From NCBI GenBank assembly GCA_012519525.1, contig JAAYQB010000133.1, forward strand, positions 1-14,462: a stretch of DNA of 14,462 nt, given 5' to 3'. This DNA comes from Bacteroidales bacterium. GTDB taxonomy: Bacteria > Bacteroidota > Bacteroidia > Bacteroidales > WCHB1-69. The notes under the pieces are model-generated. The model had not been told where the DNA came from, made no database searches, and worked only from the letters and a program-made list of their open reading frames with translations. Shown here one piece after another: positions 1-7,223 of this stretch. The position numbers and the translations under genes were made by a program. Position 1 is the first letter of the stretch. The number at the start of each line of letters is the position of its first letter.

Positions 1-44
1 GCTCATATTGGTTAATTGTTATTTTTACAGTTGCAAAATTAACC

Positions 45-86
45 AAAAAGGGGCTAATTCAAAAAAGAATTAAGCCCCTTTTTTTT
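45..86 (-). terminator. Strong intrinsic terminator, probably bidirectional
   Basis: A 13-bp stem pairs positions 48-60 with 67-80 (one bulged base, at about 72) around an A6 loop. It contains a GGGGC/GCCCC core. On the minus strand it is followed by a T-run (complement of 45-49), and on the plus strand by eight T residues (79-86), so it can stop transcription from either side. It lies 6 nt beyond the stop codon of the restriction-modification gene and ends the leftward transcription unit. It is the only GC-rich hairpin terminator I see in the window. Confidence 0.88.
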
Positions 87-92
87 ACCACC

Positions 93-2078
93 CTAAAAAA
101 CTTTTATCGGACAGCAATGATAAATTAAGCAATCACTTTGAAATATTTCGTCTTTTTTCCATCCATCATTAGGATGTAAGAATTGGTCGCGATCATTCAG
201 CCAAGTGGCTTCAATGCAATGACGTACGGCAAAATAAATAGAACCAATCAATAAATTGTTTTTTGTAAAATACAGATGAAACCTATGGTCGTTTTTTTCA
301 TTTTCTAAATTATCAATAAATACATAATTCTTATTCTGAAAGTCTGGGGTAGAGCAATCTAAAAATCCAATTTGAATATTGATGTTATCTTGAAATTTAT
401 TAATCCATTGGTTTATCCCTTTTGGCAGATTTCCATAAAACCCTTTTTCTGATAGATAATTTCCATTCTTGCCATAAACATCGGTTTTGATAATATCAAT
501 TTTATTTTTAACTGATGTATCCCAAATGGTAAATCCTATAGGAAAATTACCTTTAACATTATCAAAAGTATCTGCTGGAACTATAAAACCAGCATTGTAT
601 TTAGCGAGAAAATATTCTCTGAATATTTTAAAATTTGAACCATTGATAAATTTCATTTTAGAAAATTGACCAATGATACACCCTGGTATCTTTTGATATA
701 TTTTCGCCATAAATAGGGCAAAAATTTCATTTACCGCATTACCAATTAAAGGTTTGAATCTTTCATTAATTTCAAATTTTAGTGTAATATCTTTTTTATG
801 TAATTTTCCTAATCCAGTACCTGCTTCCGCATACGGCGGATTAATGTAAATGACTAATTTTTTTCTTTTTTCGGGATTATTAATAATATCTTGCAATGGC
901 AACGGCAATTTACTGAAATCATCATTTAGAAAATCGAACTGAAAAACATGACTGTCTAACAAGTTAGCACCGTTAGCGATGCGGTCTCGCATTACTTTCA
1001 CATCTTGTTTATCTAAAGTAGAAGCCCAAATGTTGTATTTGTTGGTTAGTCCGTATAGCAAATTTCCTGTTCCTGCTGCACAGTCCCAAATATAATATTC
1101 GTCTTGCCAATTTTCGCCTAATACGTCAGCTAAATATTTTTGCGAAAGCTCTACCCATATTTGCGGGGTGAAAAAACTTCCTTTGCGTTCTCTTACGTCT
1201 TGTGGTACTAATAAGTCTCTACGTTCGACAATGTAATCCCAGTATTCTTCTTTGGGCGGGCGTTCATATTTGTTCCAAAATTGATTGTGTGCTACTTGAT
1301 TATCTTTAAAATCGGTTTGTTTGCTGCTAAATATCCCTGCATCATCTATGTTACGGTCAAACTCATAATGGTCTTTTTTTAGTACGACAAAAAGTTTTTC
1401 TTTTAGGGTGTTGTTATCTTCTGAAAGCAAGTCGGCAAGATAAAAATCGCCATCAATGATTCCATTTTTTTTGGCAATTTCCCAGCTTACGGCAATACTT
1501 GGCTTTACTGCTTGCAGCCATTTATTATAAATAACCATAAAGTTATTTTTGTCAATTTTGGTTTTTGTTAACCCAAATTTTCCGATTATAAAGTTATTTT
1601 TAATAAACTTTTTTAGTTCTTTATCGTCTTTTTCATAATAAAATAGAAGTGTTTTTTGGTCAATGATAGATTTTACTTTTTCAAAAACAATTTTAAAATC
1701 TTTTGTTTCATAATCAGAAGGTGTTATGTTCCAATTAAAGTCGTTAATATAAAAAATATCATGAATTTCGTTATAGGGGATAAATGCTATTTTTTCGCCA
1801 TCGAATGCCCCAAGCATTGCGGGCGGTAAATATTGGTCAAAAGTTCGTGCTTTTCCGATAGTTAATATTAGTTGAACGATAGATTTATAAATGTCGGATG
1901 AGCCTTTTTTTGCTTCTGCCCAAAGTAAAAATTCTCGTTCAAACAATTCTATTTGACTTTGGTACATACATACACAAAAATCTACATTGCCAATTATTTT
2001 TGTCGTATCGTATTTCCAAAAGTAATCGTCTGCTACTTTATTTTTAACTTCTTCTTCCCTTATATCTTGATATTTCAT
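93..2078 (-). CDS. Type IIG-like restriction-modification protein (nuclease-like N-terminus fused to N6-adenine DNA methyltransferase), apparently C-terminally truncated
   Basis: This 661-residue protein probably methylates adenine in a specific DNA sequence and may cut unmethylated DNA. The methyltransferase part is clear: SAM-binding motif I (WDCAAGTGNL, about residues 331-340) and catalytic motif IV (NPPY, 413-416), preceded by the FFTP motif (302-305) common in such enzymes. Near the N-terminus, D33 followed by E55-A-K57 in a strand-like context (LLWAEAKKG) resembles a PD-(D/E)xK nuclease site, which would make it a type IIG fusion; this part is inference. The C-terminus ends about 20 residues after the segment NDRDQF..PNDGW (628-640). 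From memory, relatives continue well beyond this into sequence-recognition regions, so the gene looks shortened, and no other frame continues it. It lies downstream of the recombinase gene, separated by 102 nt with a plausible promoter of its own. No separate nuclease or specificity gene is visible. The methyltransferase assignment is firm; nuclease activity and current function are uncertain. Confidence 0.85.
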   Translation of the reverse strand: MKYQDIREEEVKNKVADDYFWKYDTTKIIGNVDFCVCMYQSQIELFEREFLLWAEAKKGSSDIYKSIVQLILTIGKARTFDQYLPPAMLGAFDGEKIAFIPYNEIHDIFYINDFNWNITPSDYETKDFKIVFEKVKSIIDQKTLLFYYEKDDKELKKFIKNNFIIGKFGLTKTKIDKNNFMVIYNKWLQAVKPSIAVSWEIAKKNGIIDGDFYLADLLSEDNNTLKEKLFVVLKKDHYEFDRNIDDAGIFSSKQTDFKDNQVAHNQFWNKYERPPKEEYWDYIVERRDLLVPQDVRERKGSFFTPQIWVELSQKYLADVLGENWQDEYYIWDCAAGTGNLLYGLTNKYNIWASTLDKQDVKVMRDRIANGANLLDSHVFQFDFLNDDFSKLPLPLQDIINNPEKRKKLVIYINPPYAEAGTGLGKLHKKDITLKFEINERFKPLIGNAVNEIFALFMAKIYQKIPGCIIGQFSKMKFINGSNFKIFREYFLAKYNAGFIVPADTFDNVKGNFPIGFTIWDTSVKNKIDIIKTDVYGKNGNYLSEKGFYGNLPKGINQWINKFQDNINIQIGFLDCSTPDFQNKNYVFIDNLENEKNDHRFHLYFTKNNLLIGSIYFAVRHCIEATWLNDRDQFLHPNDGWKKDEIFQSDCLIYHCCPIKVF

Positions 2079-2099
2079 TTTTATTTATTATTTGCATTA

Positions 2100-2126
2100 C
2101 AAAAATACAATATTCATTGATGCAAA
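2100..2126 (-). promoter_or_regulatory. Putative Bacteroidota promoter for the restriction-modification gene
   Basis: On the minus strand TATTTTTG (complement of 2100-2107) matches the TAnnTTTG -7 consensus exactly. A TTTG (complement of 2123-2126) lies 15 bp upstream, slightly closer than the usual -33 spacing. The predicted start leaves a leader of roughly 15 nt before the ATG at 2078. This would let the gene be expressed apart from the recombinase gene in front of it. Confidence 0.5.
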
Positions 2127-2180
2127 ATTTAATATTTGTTATATTTATATTTTTTTATTCAATAAAAAGCTCAAAAGATT

Positions 2181-3083
2181 CTAAGTAAATCGAGGATGAT
2201 AATTGTATAAGGTTTCTTCTAAATATTGTCGGTCTATATGGGTGTATATTTCTGTTGTTGTGATAGATTTGTGTCCTAACATGGTTTGTATTGAGCGTAA
2301 GTCGGCACCACCTTCAAGAAGATGTGTTGCAAAAGAATGACGTAAAGTGTGTGGGCTCAATTGTTTTGTAATTCCCGCTTGTTCTGCTGTTTTTTTCAGC
2401 ATTATAAAAATCATCTGACGCGTTAGTTTTTTCCCTCTTCTATTTAAGAAAACGATGTTTTCGCTTCCTTTTTGTATGGGCAGTGAGCCTCGCTGATTGT
2501 TGATGTATAAAGAAATTAATTTTTTTGCTCTATTTCCTATTGGAATTAAACGCTGCTTGTCGCCTTTGCCAATAACGCTGATATAGTTTTCATCAAAATG
2601 CAAATCGGAAAGCCGAAGATTGATTAGTTCCGAAACACGCAGTCCACATGAATAAAGAGTTTCGATAATTACCTTGTTGCGAAAGTTTTCGGGTATGCTT
2701 AAGTCTAAACTATTTTGCATTTTATCTATTTCCTCAATTGATAATACTTCCGGCAGTTTACGTCCGATTTTAGGGGTTTCGAGCAATTCCAATGGATTGT
2801 CATCCATCAGATTTTCTATTTGCATGAATTTATAAAACGCTTTTAATCCCGATACGATGCGTGCTTGCGATGTAGCACTAATTTCCAATTCGCTTAAATA
2901 ATCTAAAAATGTACGTACGTGTGTAATCTTAATTTCAGATGGAGAAAGTGTCAGTTGGTGTTGTTCTAAAAAATCGGTAAATAGTTTTAAATCGTGTAAG
3001 TACGCATCTATAGTGTTAGGAGATAGCGATTTGTCTACTTTTAAAAAGGTGTTAAATGATTTTATTAAAGTATCCCATTTCAT
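2181..3083 (-). CDS. xerD: XerD-type tyrosine site-specific recombinase
   Basis: A 300-residue tyrosine recombinase of the size and layout of XerC/XerD, which resolve chromosome dimers at dif sites. The N-terminal SAM-like core-binding domain covers about residues 1-90. The catalytic domain carries the full set of active-site residues: R149 (GLRVSEL), K173 (GKGDKQR), H245 and R248 (SPHTLRHS), H271 (LGHKS) and nucleophile Y280 (EIYTH). The compact size and the HTLRHSFATHLLEGGADL segment favour a housekeeping Xer protein over a phage or transposon integrase; XerC and XerD cannot be separated with certainty by eye. The ATG directly follows the stop codon of the OmpA-like gene (TAA-ATG), so translation is probably coupled. 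The next gene downstream encodes a restriction-modification protein, but no attachment repeats are visible, so I do not read this as an integrated element. Confidence 0.9.
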   Translation of the reverse strand: MKWDTLIKSFNTFLKVDKSLSPNTIDAYLHDLKLFTDFLEQHQLTLSPSEIKITHVRTFLDYLSELEISATSQARIVSGLKAFYKFMQIENLMDDNPLELLETPKIGRKLPEVLSIEEIDKMQNSLDLSIPENFRNKVIIETLYSCGLRVSELINLRLSDLHFDENYISVIGKGDKQRLIPIGNRAKKLISLYINNQRGSLPIQKGSENIVFLNRRGKKLTRQMIFIMLKKTAEQAGITKQLSPHTLRHSFATHLLEGGADLRSIQTMLGHKSITTTEIYTHIDRQYLEETLYNYHPRFT

Positions 3084-4064
3084 TTATTCCAATACTTGAA
3101 ACAACTCATCTAATTTGGGAGTAAGAATAATATCGGTACGTCTATTTTTAGCACGAGCTTCTTTTGTGTCAGCCGAGTCCAAAGGAAGGTATTCACTTCG
3201 ACCCGAAGCAATTAATCTTTGAGGATTAATATTTCCGTAGCTTAAAATAGTTTTAACTACTGTTGTGGCACGCATTACGCTTAAATCCCAATTGTCGCGT
3301 ATTTGTGCGGTAGAAGCCGGATTATACTTTACGTTATCAGTATGTCCTTCAACCATTACATTGATTTCTTTATCGTTTTCGAGTATGGAAGCTAATTTTT
3401 TTAAGGCTTCTTTCCCGTGTTCGCCTATCACAAAACTACCACTTGCAAAGAGCAATTGTTCTTCCATAGACACATATATTTTTCCGTTTTTTTCATACAC
3501 GGAAAGTCCGCTTCCTTCAAAACCTTGTAGAGCTTGTTTGATTTTGTCTTTCAATTCGATAAGGTCTTTGTCTTTTTTGTCTAAAATAGCTTGTAATTCG
3601 GCAAGTTGCTTTTGTTGTTCTTTAAGATCTGCACTTTTTTGATCTAATATTTTTGACATTTCTTTTAGTTTGTTTTCTTTTTGTTCTAAAGCCAATTGCA
3701 TCTCTTGTAAGTTTTTCAGAATAATTTCTGCTTCTTTTTTATTGCCGGCACTTAAACTTTTGTAAGCAGTCATAATTTCGTCATAATTTTTTTGTGCTAA
3801 TTCTTTAGCCGCTTTTAATTCTTTATTTGAGCGTTGAAGTAATAGCATTTCATTTTCCATAGATGCAATTTTATCTTTTGCTTGTTTTAATTTGGCTTCC
3901 AATTCCGTTAACTTAGTTTGACAATCTATTTTGTCGGTTTGAAGTGTTTTGTTTTCAGTCATACACTGATTGAGATTGTCGGTGCATTCAACATATTTTA
4001 ATTTAGAAACACAAGAAGAAAAAACGAAAATTGTACTTATACTTATAATTATTATTTTTTTCAT
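3084..4064 (-). CDS. OmpA-family lipoprotein with long coiled coil
   Basis: A 326-residue envelope protein predicted to tie the outer membrane to peptidoglycan. It begins with a lipoprotein signal peptide: charged MKK, a hydrophobic stretch, and lipobox FSSC with C18 as the lipidated cysteine. Residues about 40-180 are rich in K, E, L and Q with heptad character, predicting a long coiled coil across the periplasm. The C-terminal OmpA/MotB domain (about 200-315) has the peptidoglycan-binding signature: EGHTDN (239-244, D243), the conserved R265 in the NWDLS..RA segment, and NRRTDI (307-312, R309). Lipid anchor, coiled coil and OmpA domain are a common arrangement in Bacteroidota. It has its own promoter in the 138-nt gap after the sigma factor gene, and its stop codon abuts the recombinase start. 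C27, C34 and C48 near the N-terminus could form disulfides; this is speculative. Confidence 0.9.
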   Translation of the reverse strand: MKKIIIISISTIFVFSSCVSKLKYVECTDNLNQCMTENKTLQTDKIDCQTKLTELEAKLKQAKDKIASMENEMLLLQRSNKELKAAKELAQKNYDEIMTAYKSLSAGNKKEAEIILKNLQEMQLALEQKENKLKEMSKILDQKSADLKEQQKQLAELQAILDKKDKDLIELKDKIKQALQGFEGSGLSVYEKNGKIYVSMEEQLLFASGSFVIGEHGKEALKKLASILENDKEINVMVEGHTDNVKYNPASTAQIRDNWDLSVMRATTVVKTILSYGNINPQRLIASGRSEYLPLDSADTKEARAKNRRTDIILTPKLDELFQVLE

Positions 4065-4100
4065 ATTACGAACTTTTTAAGTGACTATATTTCAATAATG

Positions 4101-4133
4101 CAAAGTAATAATTTAAATGAATAAGAAAGTCAA
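4101..4133 (-). promoter_or_regulatory. Putative promoter for the OmpA-like lipoprotein and recombinase genes
   Basis: On the minus strand TTACTTTG (complement of 4101-4108) matches TAnnTTTG at all but one position, and a TTG (complement of 4131-4133) lies 22 bp upstream, within the normal -33 spacing for Bacteroidota. The predicted leader is about 30 nt. The gap 4065-4202 also contains several short A/T-only palindromes but no convincing terminator for the sigma factor gene upstream, so read-through is possible. Confidence 0.5.
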
Positions 4134-4202
4134 TAGACTTGGTTTTTTTATAAACAAATTTATTTTAGCAACTTTTTTTATAAAAAAAACGAAATCAATG
4201 AT

Positions 4203-4805
4203 TTATATGTTTTTGTTTTTTAGTATTGATTGTAACATATGTTTGGCTCTAAAAAGTTTTGCTTTTACAGTGCCTAATGGAAGCTGCATGCGAGTGGCTA
4301 TTTCATCGTAAGAAAGCTCTTCAAAATAGCGTAATTCTATCAATTGGCGGTAGTGAGGTTTTAATTTTGCAACGACTTTACGCATGCTTGCTTTGTGTTC
4401 TTTATCGCAAAGATATTCTTCGGGATTGGGCATGCTATCTTGAATATCCATTGTAATCGGATCTCCTTCTTCATTTTCGTAGGATTGATCAAGCATTACT
4501 AAGTTAAGTCGTTTTTTACGCAAAAAGTCAATGCAGTTATTAGATGCTATTTTAAATAGCCATGTGCTAAATGCATTAGAATCTGTATATTGTGATAAAT
4601 TACGAAATGCTTTTCCAAAAGCTTCTATCGTTAAATCTTCGGCATCATAGGGGTTGTTCACCATTTTTAACATCATTAAATAAATGGCTTCCCGATAATA
4701 CTCCATTAATTCAGCATAAGCTTGTTGGTTATTATTCTCAAGAGCTTCACGAATTAATAGGCAATCTCGTTGAGATTTTTTCGTCATTTCCTGATTTACT
4801 TCCAT
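4203..4805 (-). CDS. ECF-type RNA polymerase sigma factor
   Basis: A 200-residue sigma-70 family protein of the extracytoplasmic function group, which directs RNA polymerase to a small regulon. Region 2 (about residues 24-98) includes NPYDAEDLTIEAFGKAF, the core-binding and -10 recognition segment, and TWLFKIASNNCIDFLRKK. Region 4 (about 144-195) has the helix-turn-helix LSYDEIATRMQLPLGTVKAK that reads the -35 element. A variable acidic linker lies between them (106-135). The annotated ATG overlaps the last 10 nt of the glycosyltransferase gene; a second in-frame ATG at residue 7 would avoid most of the overlap and is an alternative start. No anti-sigma factor gene is adjacent: the upstream neighbour is a glycosyltransferase and the downstream one an OmpA-like lipoprotein with its own promoter. 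It therefore may be controlled by expression level or by a distant partner. Confidence 0.93.
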   Translation of the reverse strand: MEVNQEMTKKSQRDCLLIREALENNNQQAYAELMEYYREAIYLMMLKMVNNPYDAEDLTIEAFGKAFRNLSQYTDSNAFSTWLFKIASNNCIDFLRKKRLNLVMLDQSYENEEGDPITMDIQDSMPNPEEYLCDKEHKASMRKVVAKLKPHYRQLIELRYFEELSYDEIATRMQLPLGTVKAKLFRAKHMLQSILKNKNI

Positions 4806-5923
4806 TTCTTTTTTTTATGAAAATTTTTATCAATCTCTAATATAGGCATTATCAACATAAAAAACACGTCTAATAACGGAATTTTTTTTATTAACGTTTT
4901 TTCATCTAGTTTCCGTATACATTTTCCAAAAATAAACCACTGTAAACTCATTCTCAGTATAAATAATAATAGTATGAACCATAAATATTGTTGATTGTAG
5001 AATGAAAGAACGATGGTTATTATCCAAGTCAGATAAAAGAAAAATCCCGTAAAATTATATAATCCGACCAAAAAACTTTTCTTTAATGAGTAGTTTTTTC
5101 CTTTTCTGCCGCTTAAGCGTTTTTGTCTTAGCCAATCACGAAAAGAAGAGTGGGGTTGTTGAGATAATATATGTGCTTCTTTACGGTATTCTATTGCCGT
5201 ATTTTTTTTATTCATAATTTGATTGGCAAATAAATCTTCGTCTATTACTTGACTGTTATACAGTAAAATATAATTATAGTTTGACAGAAATAATGAACGA
5301 GGATACGATAAATTTCTTGCATTGCCTCGATAAGGGAAGCCGGAGAGGGCATAAGAAAAATAGCAAATAGCCGTATATGTGTTGTCGTATCGGATAATCG
5401 TATTCAGTAAGGTGTTGTTCTTTTCATAGGCTGCATAGCCAAGAACAACATAACGATTTTCTAAATAATGTTTTGCCATTTCTCTTATCCAATAAACGCT
5501 TTTAGGTGTAGAGCCAATATCGGAAAGAAGAATAATTTCGTGTTGAGCCGATTTTATTCCCACTGCTAACGACATTTTTTTTTCTAATACATTTACTTGA
5601 TTAGTAGATATGTTTATTACTTTTAAGTGAGGATATACATGTTGATATTCTTTTAGCAAGCTGGCGGTATTGTCTTCCGAGTTATTGTTGACGACAATGA
5701 CTTCATAATTGTTATAATCTTGCTCTAAAAACGAGCGTAAATTGCATTTTATTAAATGAGCTTCGTTTTTGACAGCTAAAATAACCGATACGGCTTCATT
5801 GACTGTATTATCACTATTGTTATTTAATTTATGGATGGCAAAACGTAAAAAGAAAACACAAAAAAACAATAATTGTATTAAAGTGAAGAAGCAAAATCCG
5901 AAAAATAATATACTTATCAGCAT
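4796..5923 (-). CDS. Membrane-anchored family 2 glycosyltransferase
   Basis: A 375-residue GT-A fold glycosyltransferase expected to transfer a sugar from a nucleotide donor to a lipid or polysaccharide acceptor on the cytoplasmic face of the inner membrane. An N-terminal membrane segment (about residues 3-30) precedes the GT2 domain, which starts with VSVILAVKNEAHLIKCNLRS (45-64) and contains VVNNNSEDNT (77-86). Two or three hydrophobic segments follow (about 288-308, 314-332 and 347-362). The usual DxD metal motif is represented by SDIGSTP (134-140), keeping D135 but with G137 in place of the second acidic residue. The acceptor-side acidic motif IDED (227-230) and the basic RQKRLSGRKGKNY (266-278) remain. 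It is divergent from tgt, and its 3' end overlaps the sigma factor gene by 10 nt. The acceptor and sugar are unknown. Confidence 0.87.
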   Translation of the reverse strand: MLISILFFGFCFFTLIQLLFFCVFFLRFAIHKLNNNSDNTVNEAVSVILAVKNEAHLIKCNLRSFLEQDYNNYEVIVVNNNSEDNTASLLKEYQHVYPHLKVINISTNQVNVLEKKMSLAVGIKSAQHEIILLSDIGSTPKSVYWIREMAKHYLENRYVVLGYAAYEKNNTLLNTIIRYDNTYTAICYFSYALSGFPYRGNARNLSYPRSLFLSNYNYILLYNSQVIDEDLFANQIMNKKNTAIEYRKEAHILSQQPHSSFRDWLRQKRLSGRKGKNYSLKKSFLVGLYNFTGFFFYLTWIITIVLSFYNQQYLWFILLLFILRMSLQWFIFGKCIRKLDEKTLIKKIPLLDVFFMLIMPILEIDKNFHKKKKWK

Positions 5924-5982
5924 AAATACAATTACTTATTTGTAAAAAGTTTTTAATTTAAAATTGTTTATAAAATTAAAAG

Positions 5983-5990
5983 CAAAGATA
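5983..5990 (-). promoter_or_regulatory. Putative -7 element for the glycosyltransferase-sigma factor unit
   Basis: TATCTTTG (complement of 5983-5990) is an exact TAnnTTTG match with a leader of about 55 nt before the ATG at 5923. No good TTTG is found at the usual -33 distance. The element sits just upstream of, and faces away from, the tgt promoter. Confidence 0.45.
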
Positions 5991-6013
5991 GGCTTTGTTA
6001 ACGAATAAAGTTC

Positions 6014-6021
6014 TATTTTTG
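6014..6021 (+). promoter_or_regulatory. Putative -7 element of the tgt promoter
   Basis: TATTTTTG at 6014-6021 is an exact TAnnTTTG match, and TTTG at 5994-5997 lies 16 bp upstream as a possible -33 element. Transcription would begin near 6028, leaving about a dozen nucleotides before the ATG at 6040. This excludes the upstream TTG (5995) as a start codon, because it would lie outside the transcript. Confidence 0.55.
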
Positions 6022-6039
6022 TCAAAATTTACTAACAAA

Positions 6040-7167
6040 ATGAAGTTTATAATTTCGAGCGAAGATAAAGTATCAAAAGCGAGGGCAGGAGAGCTAATTA
6101 CTGACTCAGGTATCGTTCCTACGCCCGTTTTTATGCCGGTAGGAACTCTTGGTGCTGTTAAAGGTGTGCATATAAGAGATTTAGAGGAACATATAGGTGC
6201 CGATATTATTTTAGGCAACACTTATCATCTTTATTTGCGACCGGGGATGGAAATTATGGAAGCGGCGGGAGGATTGCATCGCTTTAATGGCTGGAACAAG
6301 CCTATCCTTACTGATAGTGGTGGTTTTCAAGTGTTTTCTTTAAGTCATAGACGAAAGATTACAGAAGATGGAGTAACTTTTTCGTCGCATATAGACGGTT
6401 CTATTCATCAATTTACACCGGAAAAAGTAATTGATATTCAACGTATAATAGGAGCTGACATTATTATGGCTTTCGACGAATGTCCGCCTTATCCCGTTTC
6501 GCATGATTATGCCGAACAGTCTATGCATCGTACACATCGTTGGTTAGATCGCTGTTACGATAGATGGAAGCAAACAGCACATCCCCAAAAACACCAATCA
6601 CTTTTTCCAATAGTACAAGGAAGCGTTTATCCCGATTTAAGAAAAAAATCAGCCGAATATGCCGCTTCACTTGATTGTGATGGAATAGCAATAGGCGGTG
6701 TTTCGGTTGGAGAACCCAGTGAGGAAATGTATACAATTACTTCTATTTGTTGCGATGTGTTGCCGAAAGAAAAGCCAAGATACCTTATGGGAGTAGGAAC
6801 ACCTGCCAATATTTTAGAATGTATCAGTTTGGGAGTTGATATGTTCGATTGTGTAATGCCTACTCGTAATGGTCGGAATGCAAGCCTTTTTACTTGGGAA
6901 GGAATCGTCAATATGAAAAATGAAAAATGGAAAGACGATTTTTCGCCTTTAGATGCTAATAGCGAACTCTTTGCCGACCGATACTATTCCAAAGCGTTTA
7001 TCCGTCATTTGTTTGTCAATGGCGAAATGTTAGGGAGTATGATTGGAAGTCTTCATAATTTATATTTTTATGTTCGTCTTGTAAAAGAAGCACGCAAACA
7101 TATTTTGCAAGGCGATTTTCATGCTTGGAAAGAGAAAATGATTCCTATTTTATCGCAAAGAATATAA
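6040..7167 (+). CDS. tgt: Queuine/preQ1 tRNA-ribosyltransferase (tRNA-guanine transglycosylase)
   Basis: A 375-residue TIM-barrel enzyme that exchanges guanine 34 in GUN-anticodon tRNAs (Asp, Asn, His, Tyr) for preQ1, the step that commits to queuosine. Visible motifs: FMPVGT (31-36), GNTYHLYLRPG (59-69), TDSGGFQ with D92, FDECPP with D146, and MFDCVMPTRNGRN (268-280), where D270 is the expected nucleophile. I chose the ATG at 6040 because family members begin with MKF-like sequence just before the SKARAG segment; the open frame extends upstream only through a TTG. The C-terminal region, where many bacterial Tgt proteins carry CxCxxC and a distal H as a zinc site, reads DDFSPLDANSELFADRYYSK and lacks these cysteines. 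From memory this is typical of Bacteroidota Tgt, so the protein is probably functional. Queuosine synthesis genes are not nearby. Confidence 0.96.
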   Translation: MKFIISSEDKVSKARAGELITDSGIVPTPVFMPVGTLGAVKGVHIRDLEEHIGADIILGNTYHLYLRPGMEIMEAAGGLHRFNGWNKPILTDSGGFQVFSLSHRRKITEDGVTFSSHIDGSIHQFTPEKVIDIQRIIGADIIMAFDECPPYPVSHDYAEQSMHRTHRWLDRCYDRWKQTAHPQKHQSLFPIVQGSVYPDLRKKSAEYAASLDCDGIAIGGVSVGEPSEEMYTITSICCDVLPKEKPRYLMGVGTPANILECISLGVDMFDCVMPTRNGRNASLFTWEGIVNMKNEKWKDDFSPLDANSELFADRYYSKAFIRHLFVNGEMLGSMIGSLHNLYFYVRLVKEARKHILQGDFHAWKEKMIPILSQRI

Positions 7168-7215
7168 ATGTTGTTTTTTGTAGTCAAATGGTCAAAAATT
7201 AAGGTAATTTTTTTG

Positions 7216-7223
7216 TATATTTG
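7216..7223 (+). promoter_or_regulatory. Putative -7 element for the carboxyltransferase-pyrC operon
   Basis: TATATTTG at 7216-7223, followed by CA, is an exact match to the Bacteroidota -7 consensus, though no clear -33 TTTG lies at the right distance. The start point would fall near 7230, giving a very short leader before the ATG at 7239. It is the only promoter-like element I see for the six-gene run that follows. Confidence 0.5.

Noticed and set aside
2150..2170. TTTTAT/ATAAAA inverted repeat after the recombinase gene
   Set aside because: It has a weak A/T-only stem with a 3-nt loop and no clear terminator features.
2181..3083. Recombinase plus restriction gene as a mobile island
   Set aside because: The recombinase looks like a housekeeping Xer protein, it is coupled to an envelope gene, and no tRNA, direct repeats or cargo boundaries are visible.
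3265..3642. 125-codon open frame on the plus strand opposite the OmpA-like gene
   Set aside because: It is the antisense shadow of the coiled-coil coding region; composition (Ser/Leu/Cys-rich) reflects reversed Lys/Glu/Gln codons and there is no promoter or family resemblance.
4165..4195. A/T-only palindromes after the sigma factor gene
   Set aside because: Stretches such as TTTTTTATAAAAAA are expected in AT-rich gaps and have no GC-containing stem, so a terminator call is not supported.
5995..6039. Upstream TTG start extending Tgt by 15 residues
   Set aside because: The -7 element at 6014-6021 lies inside the extension, and family members start with the MKF-like sequence at 6040.
6521..6911. 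Overlapping minus-strand open frames within tgt
   Set aside because: Antisense shadows of a well-conserved gene with no recognisable protein features.
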